Shown here: positions 35,819-43,982 of the stretch, one piece after another
Layout: the number at the start of each line of letters is the position of its first letter
Position numbering within the stretch: position 1 is the first letter of the stretch
Notes under the pieces: generated by a model
The model's database searches: none
The model's input: only the letters and a program-made list of their open reading frames with translations
Told to the model about the DNA's origin: nothing
Source: Longimycelium tulufanense
Lineage (GTDB): Bacteria > Actinomycetota > Actinomycetes > Mycobacteriales > Pseudonocardiaceae
DNA length: 64,000 nt
Direction: 5' to 3'
Assembly (NCBI RefSeq): GCF_014645795.1
Contig: NZ_BMMK01000013.1
Location: 20,391-84,390, forward strand
Translations under genes and position numbers: made by a program

Positions 35819-36142
35819 GTGGAATGGCCCGAACTGACAGTCCGCCCGGAGTGGGGGCAGACCGGGAACGTCTACTTCCCGGTCGCCGCCAGAGTCGAGG
35901 GCGTGTGGTGGGTGCTGCGCATCAACAGCTTCCCCGACCACCCGCTGTGGACGTTGTTCGTCGACGGGCGCCGCCGCTTCGATCTCAACGACGCGCCCCC
36001 GAACTGGGCCAACCCCGCCGGCCGCGACCACAAGAAGCTGTCTACCGAGGTCTCGGCCGAGGCGCTGGCCCCGGTGCGGTCCTTCGTTGCCTACGGCAGT
36101 GAGCTCGGGCGCCCCTGCCGGAACCCGTTCTGCTGCGGCTGA
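35819..36142 (+). CDS. Hypothetical protein with Cys-rich C-terminus
   Basis: Small protein of about 107 residues. It contains a Trp-rich central part (GVWWVLRINSFPDHPLWTLFVDG) and ends GRPCRNPFCCG, three Cys within ten residues, which could bind metal or form disulfides. No signal peptide is visible. GTG 35819 is the only reasonable start, and its ribosome site is poor. Its TGA is directly followed by the stop of the convergent PPOX gene (TGATCA), so the two genes share no spacer. I cannot assign a family. Confidence 0.6.
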   Translation: MEWPELTVRPEWGQTGNVYFPVAARVEGVWWVLRINSFPDHPLWTLFVDGRRRFDLNDAPPNWANPAGRDHKKLSTEVSAEALAPVRSFVAYGSELGRPCRNPFCCG

Positions 36143-36553
36143 TCAACCGCTGCGGTCCGGACCCGCCCTGGTCAGCTCCACCCGCAACAACACCCGCCGC
36201 TCCGTCCGCATCGCCGCCCGGTAATCGTCCCAGTCCGGGTGCTCACCGGAGACGCGCCGGTAGTAGTCCTCCAACCCGGGCATGGCCTCCGGCAGGGAGA
36301 GGACCTCGGCGGTGCCCTCCACCTGCAGCCACCGCCCGAAGAACTGGTCCGGCAGCACGCAGAACCACACCCGCGGGTCGCGGCGGACGTTCCGTGTCTT
36401 GTAAGCCGTCTCCCTGGTGCTCACCAGCAGCCGCCCCTCGTCGTCGACGGCAACCAGCACCGGCGACATCTGCGGCGTGCCGTCCTGCCGCATCGTCGTC
36501 AGCACGGCCCGATGATGTTCACGTACGACAGCCTTGGCCTCATCCAGATCCAC
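36143..36553 (-). CDS. PPOX-class F420- or flavin-dependent oxidoreductase
   Basis: Split-barrel protein of 136 residues, of the pyridoxamine 5'-phosphate oxidase-like superfamily common in actinobacteria. Motifs: HRAVLTTMRQDGTPQMSPVLV, the STRETAYKTRNVRRDPRV segment and the C-terminal RVLLRVELTRAGPDR. Many such proteins use F420 to reduce quinones, biliverdin or other compounds. GTG 36553 has GGA seven bases upstream; longer frames would run into the tRNA and its terminator. The stop abuts the convergent hypothetical gene. Confidence 0.85.
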   Translation of the reverse strand: MDLDEAKAVVREHHRAVLTTMRQDGTPQMSPVLVAVDDEGRLLVSTRETAYKTRNVRRDPRVWFCVLPDQFFGRWLQVEGTAEVLSLPEAMPGLEDYYRRVSGEHPDWDDYRAAMRTERRVLLRVELTRAGPDRSG

Positions 36554-36597
36554 CCCACCATCCTGGCTCGGCCGGCAACACGGGGTGGACGAACAAA

Positions 36598-36627
36598 GGG
36601 CCTGCCGCTCGATCGAGCGGCAGGCCC
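36598..36627 (-). terminator. Intrinsic terminator after tRNA-Gly
   Basis: Perfect 13-bp stem (36598-36610 and 36615-36627) with GATC loop, followed on the minus strand by TTTGTT. It starts six bases after the encoded CCA end of the tRNA. Strong stem plus U-rich tail make this one of the clearest terminators in the window. Confidence 0.9.
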
Positions 36628-36632
36628 TCGGG

Positions 36633-36708
36633 TGGAGCGGACGACGGGACTCGAACCCGCGACCCTCACCTTGGCAAGGTGATGCGCTACCAACTGCGCT
36701 ACGTCCGC
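36633..36708 (-). tRNA. tRNA-Gly (anticodon GCC)
   Basis: Complete cloverleaf: 7-bp acceptor stem GCGGACG/CGTCCGC, D arm GCGC...GCGC, anticodon arm TCACC-TTGCCAA-GGTGA with GCC, variable loop, T arm GCGGG-TTCGAAT-CCCGT, discriminator T and genomically encoded CCA at 36635-36633. It lies 36 bases after the esterase stop on the same strand and directly before a strong terminator. Confidence 0.97.
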
Positions 36709-36744
36709 TTGCGCCCGGCTCGGCTTCACCGGCCGGAGCGGCAA

Positions 36745-37833
36745 CTACTCTAGCGGACGTTGAGGGACGGTCTCGAACTGCCCCCTCCCGAAGGCCAAAC
36801 CCGCACGTAGAGCGCCCGCCGCCTGCATCATGGCGCATCGGCATCGCCGGTCGATACCCACAAGATTCGCGAATCCGTGGAAAAGCTCCCGCTGCCTCTG
36901 CAGCGCCACCGGAGCACCGACCTCCCGCAACCGCTCCGCGAACGCCTCACCCTCGTCCCGAAGCGGGTCGAAGCCCGCCGTGGCGATGTAGGTGGGCGGG
37001 AACCCGCTCAGGTCCTCGGTCCTCAACACCGAGAAACGTGGATCGGCGTAGGTGCTCGCGTCCGGTACGTACTGTCCGCGGAACCAGATGATCTGCTCTT
37101 CGCCGAGGAAGAACCCCTTGGCGAAGAGGCGTCGGGAGGGGCGCACGGTCGTTGCGTCCGTTGCCGGGTAGAGCATCAGCGCGAACGCCGGCCGCGGCTC
37201 GACGGTGGCCGCGACCACCCCGGCCAGGTTCCCACCGGCGCTGTCCCCGCCAACGGCGATCGCCCCCGGATCCGCCCCCAACTCCTCCGCGTGCGCGACG
37301 GCGTACCGATAGGCGGCCTGGGCGTCCTCGACCGCGGCAGGGAACGGGTGCTCGGGCGCCAGCCGGTATTCGACCGACAGCACGCGCACCCCGGCGTACT
37401 CGGCGAAGAAGTGGCCGAGCATGTCGTGGCTGTCCAGGCTGCCGATCGCCCAGCCCCCGCCGTGGAAGAACACCAGCAGCGGCGTCTGCGCGGCTCGGCC
37501 GGGCGGCTCGTACAGCCGGGCCCGCAGCGGCCCGGCGGGGCCGGGCAGAGAGAACTCCCTGGTGTCGACCCGGCCCTGCCAAGCCGCGTTGAGTATCCGG
37601 TTGAGCTGCTCGAACGCCGCCCGAGCCCGCCCCGGCGCCCGCCCGGCCGAGAAACCGGTCTCGACCAAGCGTTGCACGCGAAGGATCAGTTGGGCACCGG
37701 GTGCGAGGCGTTGCCCGTCGACCACGATGGGCCGGCCGGCGAGTACCCGGAGCACGGGTTCGGGCAGTCCGATCAGGGCACGCATGGCCAGCGCCTGCAC
37801 GCGCGGCGGGATGAGGTTCAGCGGGGAGCCCAT
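36745..37833 (-). CDS. Alpha/beta hydrolase, hormone-sensitive-lipase (HSL) family
   Basis: Esterase or lipase of 362 residues. The oxyanion-hole motif FFHGGGWAIGSLDSHD and nucleophile motif GGDSAGGNLAG are typical of the HSL family. The catalytic acid is likely the Asp in AGFDPLRDEG and the His that in LFHGFANL. The N-terminal 100 residues form a helical cap (PPRVQALAMRALIGLPEP) often seen in mycobacterial Lip proteins. No signal peptide is present. The gene precedes tRNA-Gly on the same strand. Confidence 0.93.
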   Translation of the reverse strand: MGSPLNLIPPRVQALAMRALIGLPEPVLRVLAGRPIVVDGQRLAPGAQLILRVQRLVETGFSAGRAPGRARAAFEQLNRILNAAWQGRVDTREFSLPGPAGPLRARLYEPPGRAAQTPLLVFFHGGGWAIGSLDSHDMLGHFFAEYAGVRVLSVEYRLAPEHPFPAAVEDAQAAYRYAVAHAEELGADPGAIAVGGDSAGGNLAGVVAATVEPRPAFALMLYPATDATTVRPSRRLFAKGFFLGEEQIIWFRGQYVPDASTYADPRFSVLRTEDLSGFPPTYIATAGFDPLRDEGEAFAERLREVGAPVALQRQRELFHGFANLVGIDRRCRCAMMQAAGALRAGLAFGRGQFETVPQRPLE

Positions 37834-38088
37834 GGCGTGAAGCTACTCGTAAGTAGTTTTGATCCGCCAGGGCTCCGGGATAGGACTTGTGAATCACCCG
37901 CTCGTCGGTTGAGGATCGCGAACCGGCACAATCCGGATCACCGTCTGCTGTCATGACGGCGGTTCGGCGGAGCCGAGATTCACCCGCGCGGCCCCGGGGG
38001 CGGCGAGGTACCGTGGATTCACGCTAGGTGAGCGGTCATGACGCATGCGTAACCACAGGTCAGGTCGCTCGTGGTCGGGGAGGCGGGG

Positions 38089-38532
38089 ATGACTCGGCTG
38101 GTGCGTGGCGGCGACGGCCGGCAGTGGACCGTCCGCGCCCGGATGGAGTGGACCAACCCGGCGACCGCCGACGATTTCGAACACGACGTCCTCGGCGGCA
38201 GTGCCCCCGGCGTGGTGATGGCCGGCATCTGCGGCCTGTTGCTGGTCGCGCTGATCTGGTGGACTCCCTCGGTGGTCGTGGTCCCGGCCTGGCTCGTGCT
38301 GGCGTTGTTCATCGTGGTGATGTTCTTCCCCGTGCGCTGGGCGCTGCGCCGGCCCTGGACCGTGGTCGCCGAGACCCCGGGTGACCTCGACGAACACCCG
38401 CCGGAGCGGTGGGTCGGGCAGGTCCGTGGGGTGTGGCGGGTCCGGCAGGAGGCGGCCCGCATCGCCCGCAACATCGAGGTCTACGCCATCCCCGACCGGG
38501 ACGGCGTGGGCCCGCTGCAGCCCGTGGAGTGA
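38089..38532 (+). CDS. Small two-helix membrane protein (DUF983-like)
   Basis: Protein of 147 residues: a hydrophilic N-terminus (TRLVRGGDGRQWTVRARMEW), two adjacent membrane helices (about 45-85; MAGICGLLLVALIWW and LVLALFIVVMFFPVRWALRR) and a charged cytosolic tail. The pattern RRPWTVVAETPG is conserved in an actinobacterial family that I associate with DUF983, without certainty. ATG 38089 follows GGGGAGG. It runs in the same direction as the glycosylase gene 57 bases downstream. Confidence 0.7.
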   Translation: MTRLVRGGDGRQWTVRARMEWTNPATADDFEHDVLGGSAPGVVMAGICGLLLVALIWWTPSVVVVPAWLVLALFIVVMFFPVRWALRRPWTVVAETPGDLDEHPPERWVGQVRGVWRVRQEAARIARNIEVYAIPDRDGVGPLQPVE

Positions 38533-38589
38533 GCCGGACCGCCCAGCCGATGATGGGCGGGCACGGCACCCGGTTGCCACACTGAACAG

Positions 38590-39453
38590 GTGCCCGAACT
38601 CCCTGAGGTGGAGGCACTGGCGCACCACCTGCGCGAGAACGCGGTCGGCCGCACCGTCGCGCGGGTGGACGTGGCCTCGGTGACCGTGCTGAAGACCTTC
38701 GACCCGCCGCTGTCGGAGCTGGTGGGCCGGCCGGTCACGGCCGCCACCCGGCACGGCAAGTACCTCGACCTGGACTGCGACGGGCCACACCTGGTCACCC
38801 ACCTCGCCCGCGCCGGCTGGCTGCGCTGGCTGGACACGACCTCCGCCCCACCGCCGCGCCCCGGCAAGGGCCCACTGGCCCTGCGCGTGCACCTGGGTCC
38901 ACCCGGCGAGGGCCCGGGCTTCGACCTGACCGAGGCCGGAACGCAGAAGCGGCTGGCGGTGTGGGTGGTCCGCGATCCCGCCGAGGTGCCGGGGATCGCC
39001 CGGCTCGGGCCGGACGCGCTGGCCGTCTCGCGCGACGAGCTCGCCGAGTTGCTGGCCGGCCGTACCGAGCGGCTGAAAACCGCGCTCACCGACCAGAGCG
39101 TGCTGGCTGGTGTCGGCAACGCCTACTCGGACGAGGTGCTGCACGCGGCGCGCCTCTCGCCCTACGCAATCGCCGGTCGCCTCGATGACGACGCCCTGGA
39201 CCGCCTCCATGCCGCCCTGCTGGAAATCCTCACCGACGCGGTACAGCGCTCCGTGGGTCAGGATGCCGCGCGGCTGAAGGGGGAGAAGCGGTCCGGGCTC
39301 CGGGTACACGGCCGGACTGGGCTGCCCTGCCCGGTGTGTGGCGACACGGTCCGCGAGGTCTCCTTCGCGGATCGCTCCTTCCAGTACTGCCCGACCTGCC
39401 AGACCGGCGGCAAACCCCTCGCCGATCGCCGCATGTCGCGACTGCTGAAGTGA
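38590..39453 (+). CDS. Fpg/Nei-family DNA glycosylase
   Basis: Bifunctional DNA repair glycosylase/AP lyase of 287 residues. It starts with the catalytic PELPEVE, has the beta-hairpin Lys in TRHGKYLDL, the helix-two-turn-helix region QSVLAGVGNAYSDEVL and a C-terminal zinc finger with CPVCGDTVRE and YCPTCQTGG. Divergent middle region (KGPLALRVHLGPPGEGPGF) fits the Fpg2/Nei-like group of actinobacteria rather than main MutM, so preferred lesion is uncertain. GTG start directly before the conserved Pro is required by the mechanism. Confidence 0.93.
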   Translation: MPELPEVEALAHHLRENAVGRTVARVDVASVTVLKTFDPPLSELVGRPVTAATRHGKYLDLDCDGPHLVTHLARAGWLRWLDTTSAPPPRPGKGPLALRVHLGPPGEGPGFDLTEAGTQKRLAVWVVRDPAEVPGIARLGPDALAVSRDELAELLAGRTERLKTALTDQSVLAGVGNAYSDEVLHAARLSPYAIAGRLDDDALDRLHAALLEILTDAVQRSVGQDAARLKGEKRSGLRVHGRTGLPCPVCGDTVREVSFADRSFQYCPTCQTGGKPLADRRMSRLLK

Positions 39454-39491
39454 CCACGGCCAGCCGTTGACGCACCGTAGTATCGGCCAAG

Positions 39492-40166
39492 ATGAGCGCA
39501 CCCGACGCGGCGGCGCGAAACGCCCGTGCCCAGCAGGTGGAGGAGCGGCTGGCCAGCCCGGTCCTCGTTGCGGCGGCGGCCTCGGTACCCGCGGTCTTCC
39601 TCACCGCCCTCGAAGGCATTGCCGCGTTGATCGGCACCGTGCTCAACTGGGCCTCCCTGGCCGTCCTGATCGGGGAGTCGCTCCTGCTGCTCCTGCTCAG
39701 CGGTGATCTCGCGGCCTGGGTGCGGAAGCACCGTTGGAAGTTGCTCGTCGCCGGGGCCACGGTGCCGGCCGTGCTGTTCGCCGTTGGCCCGGTGCAGGTG
39801 CTGCGACTCATGCTGGCTCTGGGCACGCTGCGCGTGCTGCAGGCGAGGCGGATCTTGCGCGCGGGCCACATCATTCGCCGCAAGGCCGGGCTCGGCGCTC
39901 GCTGGGGACGCTGGGTGCTCGGTGGGGCTACGGTACTTGCCGCCGTGTTCGTCGTGACCGTTCTCGCCAATCCCGAGTCGCAAAGCCGCCGACTCGCGAT
40001 GCGGTTGATCGAGAAGTTCGGTGTCGTTCCGTTGATCGCTGCGGGTGTTCTCGTGCTCACCGGTGTCGCCGCCGTCCTGTTCGGACGATGTGACGTGCGG
40101 GCACGACGCCTGGCACAGAAGGTCTTCCGTCGCCAGCCGAAGTGTGACGTGCACGAAAATTCTTGA
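39492..40166 (+). CDS. Six-helix membrane protein with voltage-sensor-like S4 segment
   Basis: Protein of 224 residues with six hydrophobic segments. The fourth (about 96-125: VLRLMLALGTLRVLQARRIL, then RAGHIIRRK) has Arg residues spaced on one helix face like the S4 of voltage-gated channels, and GESLLLLLLSGDLAAW ahead of it supplies acidic residues as in S2. Between segments five and six no potassium selectivity filter (T-V-G-Y-G) is seen; NPESQSRRLAMRLIEKFG replaces it. It could be a voltage sensor without a K+ pore, or an unusual ion channel. ATG 39492 lies 39 bases after the glycosylase. Confidence 0.6.
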   Translation: MSAPDAAARNARAQQVEERLASPVLVAAAASVPAVFLTALEGIAALIGTVLNWASLAVLIGESLLLLLLSGDLAAWVRKHRWKLLVAGATVPAVLFAVGPVQVLRLMLALGTLRVLQARRILRAGHIIRRKAGLGARWGRWVLGGATVLAAVFVVTVLANPESQSRRLAMRLIEKFGVVPLIAAGVLVLTGVAAVLFGRCDVRARRLAQKVFRRQPKCDVHENS

Positions 40167-40199
40167 CCTCGACCATGATCGAGGTTCGAGGCTTACGCC

Positions 40200-41072
40200 A
40201 TGATCAGCACAGCGCTTCGAGCGCGCGGCCGGCGCACGTCCTTGCTGTTGGTTACCGGTATGGTCACGACCTTGGTCGGATGGGTTCCCGCCGAAGCACG
40301 CGCGGACAACTCACCGGCTTCGGAAACGGTGTCCGTCGTCGCTGCCGCCGGGCGCCAGATCACCGCCAGTACACGGACGCTGCACCCGGGCACGACAACA
40401 TTCCGGGTGACCACACCGGACAGCACCGCCCGCTGGGTGTCACTGGTTCGTCTGCATCCGGGCACCTCACTCCAGAAGTTTCTCGATGACATGACGACCG
40501 TGCTCACCACGAGAGGAGAAGAGAGAACACGCGCCGTTGCGGAGTGGAATCGGGAAGCGGACATGCTCGGTGGCGTCTCGGTCTTCAACCGCCGCTCGCA
40601 GTCGTTCACGCAGTTCCTGAAGCCGGGCACTTACTACCTGGTGGATCTTCGGACGCTGGGCGGGCCCGACCGGTCCGGTGCGTCCCAGGAGATCGCGGTC
40701 CGGGGCGACTGGGACGTCACGGTGCCTCGGAGCGACCAGACCATCACCTACTACACCGGTCCCGACGGCGGGACCCGTATCTCGGCGCCAAGCCGCCTTG
40801 CGGCTCGCACCAGGTTGCTCGTCAACAACATGACAGGGAAGCACGAGGAGGCGATCCTCAACCGGATTCGGCCCGACACGAGCCCGGAAGAGCTGGCGAA
40901 GGCCATCCGGGACGAGGAGTACCTGCCGTTCGTCGGCGAGCCGGAAGGTGTCGTTCCCGTCGCGGGTGGCCGGCGGGTCGTGGCCGGCCTCGACCTCGAA
41001 CCGGGCCGGTACGTCCTCATCTCCTGGGTCAACGACCCGGCGCTGACTCACCGGATCATCGAGGTCGGGTGA
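40200..41072 (+). CDS. Exported protein of unknown function
   Basis: Secreted protein of 290 residues. The signal peptide runs MISTALRARGRRTSLLL to AEARA. The mature part has two similar beta-rich halves: TRTLHPGTTTFRVTTPDS with VRLHPGTSLQKFLDDM in the first and RISAPSRLAARTRLLVNN later, each followed by a helix (SLQKFLDDM; SPEELAKAIRDEEYL) and a strand pair including LKPGTYYLVDL and LEPGRYVLISW. This suggests an internal duplication of a cupredoxin-like or beta-sandwich unit. No Cys is visible. A short inverted repeat (CCTCGA/TCGAGG) precedes the start. Confidence 0.7.
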   Translation: MISTALRARGRRTSLLLVTGMVTTLVGWVPAEARADNSPASETVSVVAAAGRQITASTRTLHPGTTTFRVTTPDSTARWVSLVRLHPGTSLQKFLDDMTTVLTTRGEERTRAVAEWNREADMLGGVSVFNRRSQSFTQFLKPGTYYLVDLRTLGGPDRSGASQEIAVRGDWDVTVPRSDQTITYYTGPDGGTRISAPSRLAARTRLLVNNMTGKHEEAILNRIRPDTSPEELAKAIRDEEYLPFVGEPEGVVPVAGGRRVVAGLDLEPGRYVLISWVNDPALTHRIIEVG

Positions 41073-41553
41073 ACCTGGCGAGCATCGGAGCCCGCGAGAC
41101 CCGCGGTTGCCGAGCGACTGTGGTTGCCGGCCACGGGAACGACACCGCTGGGCAGGCGAACTTCCCGGTTCCCCCTTTGGACGGCCGCGGTCGTCCTCTT
41201 CTGTCGCAGCGTGCCCGGGCATTCGAAGCAGCACATCGGACGCCATGGTGGGCAACCATTCCTGGCCGCAACCGGCCAGCGTCACCGAGAAAGTGTCCGC
41301 TACCAGCCGAACAGTGGGTCACTCCTCGATCACCACAGTTGCGGTGGGCGCGAAACGCCGCCCGAACGCGATGCGCACAACGCGATCGTGTTGTCCCTGC
41401 TCCCACTGCGGCCACAGGGATCATCCACCACCACGAGGATTCGGTGTTCCCGCGGGCCAGCTTGAGATCCGACCAACACCACCACTCGAACGGGCGAGTC
41501 CCTCGTGCTCCCAGCGGTTGCCCCGGATACCGCCCGCACCGCAGCATGGTCGC
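41073..41553. other. Long intergenic stretch without a supported gene
   Basis: About 480 bases between the exported protein and the sensor kinase. Open frames on both strands lack domains and consistent codon use. The kinase promoter must lie here, but I see no clear -35/-10 pair or operator. Confidence 0.5.
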
Positions 41554-42921
41554 GTGCGCGAGCTGCTGACCGAGCGGACGACGCTCACGATGCTCGCGGC
41601 CGTCGCGGTGCTCGGCATGTTCCTCATGCTGTGCCGGGCCCGCCGGGTGAGCACCTCGGTGGAGAACGCCACGCTGGACGCGTTGCACCGGGTCTCCCAG
41701 GCCGCACCGGCGTTGCAGGACGGGCTCTCCGTGCGGACGGCCGAGGCCGCCGCACCGCACCTGCGCGAGCTGCTGGCCTGCGTGGCGATCGCGTTGTCCG
41801 ACCGCGACGGCCAGCTCCTGGCCTGGGACGGCGAGGCCAACCACCACTACGCGGACCTTGCCGACGCGGTTTGCAAGGTGCTCACCAACCGCAAGCGGGA
41901 GATGATCGACCACTCGGACCTGGAGTGCGACTTCCCCAAGTGCCCAATGCGGCACGCCGTGGTCGTCCCGCTGCACGTCGACGGCTCCGTTGCCGGCACG
42001 CTCACCATCGTGGCGGCCACGACCGGCAAGCGGTTGTGGCGCGCCGCGGACGAAGCCGGCCGCTACGTGTCGATCCAGCTCGAGCTGGCCGAGCTGCAGG
42101 AGTCCCGGGCACAGCTGGCGATGGCCGAGGTCAAGGCGCTGCGGGCGCAGATCTCACCGCACTTCCTCTACAACGCACTCACCACGATCTCCTCGCTGGT
42201 GCGAACGGACCCGCAGCAGGCACGTGACCTGTTGCTCGACTTCGCCGACTTCACCCGCTACTCCTTCCGTACCGCCGGTGAGTTCACGACCCTGGCCGAC
42301 GAGCTGCACAACATCGAGCGCTACCTGACGCTCGAGCAGGCTCGGTTCGGCGAGGACCGGCTCAAGGTCAAGCTGCAGGTCTCGCCCGAGGTACTCCCGG
42401 TCTCGGTGCCGTTCCTCGCGCTGCAGCCGCTGGTCGAGAACGCGGTGCGGCACGGCCTGGCGAACCAGAAGGAGGGCGGCACGATCACCGTGGTCGCCGC
42501 GGACGCCGGCGCCGAGGCGTTGATCAGCGTCGAGGACGACGGCGTGGGTATGGACCCCGAGCGGTTGCGCGAGGACCTGGTGAACGCCCACCTCACCGGC
42601 GCCCACGTCGGCCTGGGCAACATCGACGCCCGACTGCGGTCGGCGTTCGGCGACGACTACGGCCTGGTCGTGGAAACCAACCTGGGCGCGGGCACCAAGG
42701 TCAGCCTGCGGGTCCCCAAGTTCCGGGCCGGCGTGCACGCCCCGCCACCCGCCTGGCCGACGATGTTCGAAGACATTGCCGAGCAGCGGCCGGTGCGGCC
42801 GATCGGGGAGCGGGTCACTGTCCCGGCACGGCAGCCCGTCCTGCGCAGCGTGCCGACCGGCGAGCGGATCAGCGGGAACGTGCTGCGGGCGGTGAACGGC
42901 GTCCCGCGCGACGACTCCTGA
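41554..42921 (+). CDS. LytS-type sensor histidine kinase (His_kinase/PF06580) with GAF-like domain
   Basis: Sensor kinase of about 455 residues. One short membrane helix (TMLAAVAVLGMFLMLC) at the N-terminus is followed by a GAF-like domain (about 55-175) containing HH (97-98) and CDFPKC (125-130). The LytS-type phosphorylation site is AQISPHFLYNALTTI (H203), and the ATPase has LVENAVRHGL, EDDGVGMD and GLGNIDARL. The C-terminal 65 residues are Pro/Arg-rich. The start is uncertain (GTG 41554, no ribosome site). A LytTR regulator, the usual partner, is not adjacent, so in this window the kinase is an orphan. Confidence 0.85.
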   Translation: MRELLTERTTLTMLAAVAVLGMFLMLCRARRVSTSVENATLDALHRVSQAAPALQDGLSVRTAEAAAPHLRELLACVAIALSDRDGQLLAWDGEANHHYADLADAVCKVLTNRKREMIDHSDLECDFPKCPMRHAVVVPLHVDGSVAGTLTIVAATTGKRLWRAADEAGRYVSIQLELAELQESRAQLAMAEVKALRAQISPHFLYNALTTISSLVRTDPQQARDLLLDFADFTRYSFRTAGEFTTLADELHNIERYLTLEQARFGEDRLKVKLQVSPEVLPVSVPFLALQPLVENAVRHGLANQKEGGTITVVAADAGAEALISVEDDGVGMDPERLREDLVNAHLTGAHVGLGNIDARLRSAFGDDYGLVVETNLGAGTKVSLRVPKFRAGVHAPPPAWPTMFEDIAEQRPVRPIGERVTVPARQPVLRSVPTGERISGNVLRAVNGVPRDDS

Positions 42922-42941
42922 GCTCACTCTAAGGTGGGGGT

Positions 42942-43817
42942 ATGAGCGTCGCGGAGCGTCTTGCTTCCCGGCTCCCCGGTCGCCTTGGCGAGCGGGTGGA
43001 GCGCCCCGTTGTCGCGGTCGTGCGGCTGCACGGCGTGATCACTCCTACGCCGACGCCGGTGGCCAGGGCCACCGTGAACCTGCACGCCGCCGAGACCGCA
43101 CTTACCCGAGCCTTCGGGCACGACCGGCTGGCCGCCGTCGCGCTGGAGATCAACTCTCCCGGTGGCGCACCCACCCAGTCCGCGCTGATCGCCGACCGGG
43201 TGCGCCGCCTGGCGGACAAGAAGAAGGTGCGGGTGCTCGCCTTCTGCGAGGACGTCGCGGCCTCGGGCGGCTACTGGCTGGCCTGCGCCGCGGACGAGAT
43301 CTACGCCCACCGCACCTCGCTGGTCGGCTCGATCGGCGTCGTGACCGCCAGCTTCGGGCTGGCCGGCCTGCTGGAGCGGTTCGGCGTGGAGCGACGCGTG
43401 TACGCCGCCGGGGAGCACAAGGTGCGGCTCGACCCGTTCCGCCCGGAGAAGCCCGAGGACGTGGCCTGGCTCTCGGGCCTGCAGGAGGACCTGCACAAGC
43501 AGTTCGCCGACTGGGTGCGGCAGCGTCGGGGCGACCGGCTGCGCGGCAGTGACGAGGAGCTGTTCTCCGGCGAGGTGTGGACCGGCGGGAAGGCCGCCGA
43601 GCTGGGCCTGGTGGACGGGATCGGCACGTTCCGGCAGGTCGTGGAGGAGCGGTGGCCGGACGCCGCCGTCACCGTGGTCGAGCCACGCAGGCCGCTGTTG
43701 GCCCGGTTGGGCCTGGGCGGCGCCGCGGCCCGGCTGGCCAGTACACCCGCGGACGCCACCCTGGCGACCCTGGAGGCCCTCAACCACCGGGCCACCTGGT
43801 CGCGCTTCGGCCTCTGA
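42942..43817 (+). CDS. S49-family peptidase (SppA-like, short form)
   Basis: Membrane-associated or cytosolic signal-peptide-peptidase-type serine protease of 291 residues. INSPGGAPTQSALIAD is the conserved first block, the Ser nucleophile lies in DVAASGGYWLACAADEIYA and the general-base Lys in AAGEHKVRLDPFRPEK. Other features are GSIGVVTASFG and LVDGIGTFRQVV. There is no N-terminal membrane anchor, unlike E. coli SppA, and it is about half that length, as in archaeal and short actinobacterial forms. It begins 20 bases after the kinase gene and ends before a strong hairpin. Confidence 0.9.
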   Translation: MSVAERLASRLPGRLGERVERPVVAVVRLHGVITPTPTPVARATVNLHAAETALTRAFGHDRLAAVALEINSPGGAPTQSALIADRVRRLADKKKVRVLAFCEDVAASGGYWLACAADEIYAHRTSLVGSIGVVTASFGLAGLLERFGVERRVYAAGEHKVRLDPFRPEKPEDVAWLSGLQEDLHKQFADWVRQRRGDRLRGSDEELFSGEVWTGGKAAELGLVDGIGTFRQVVEERWPDAAVTVVEPRRPLLARLGLGGAAARLASTPADATLATLEALNHRATWSRFGL

Positions 43818-43846
43818 CCGGTACGGCTTCGCCGCGGCGACTCCTT

Positions 43847-43881
43847 CAGTGGTCCCATGGACATCGACCATGGGACCACTG
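43847..43881 (+). terminator. Hairpin after the S49 peptidase gene
   Basis: Fourteen-bp perfect stem (CAGTGGTCCCATGG at 43847-43860 with its complement at 43868-43881) around a seven-base loop, 30 bases after the stop codon. No U-tract follows, so termination is likely but not proven. The next 100 bases to the DUF1996 stop hold no supported gene. Confidence 0.65.
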
Positions 43882-43982
43882 GGGCAACACCGAGAGGCTC
43901 CGCGTGCCTGATCATCAAGGAAGCGGGGCTGGGTGAGAACACCCAGCGCCGCAACCCGAAGTGCGTCTCCTGATCGCGCGGC

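Noticed and set aside
41056..41976. Minus-strand frame across the gap before the LytS-type kinase
   Set aside because: No domain, overlaps the real kinase gene in part, and composition is noise-like.
43881..43976. Short frame ending RRNPKCVS between the S49 hairpin and the DUF1996 stop
   Set aside because: Looks like the tail of a protein, but no start codon lies in frame after the hairpin and no homologue is recognised.
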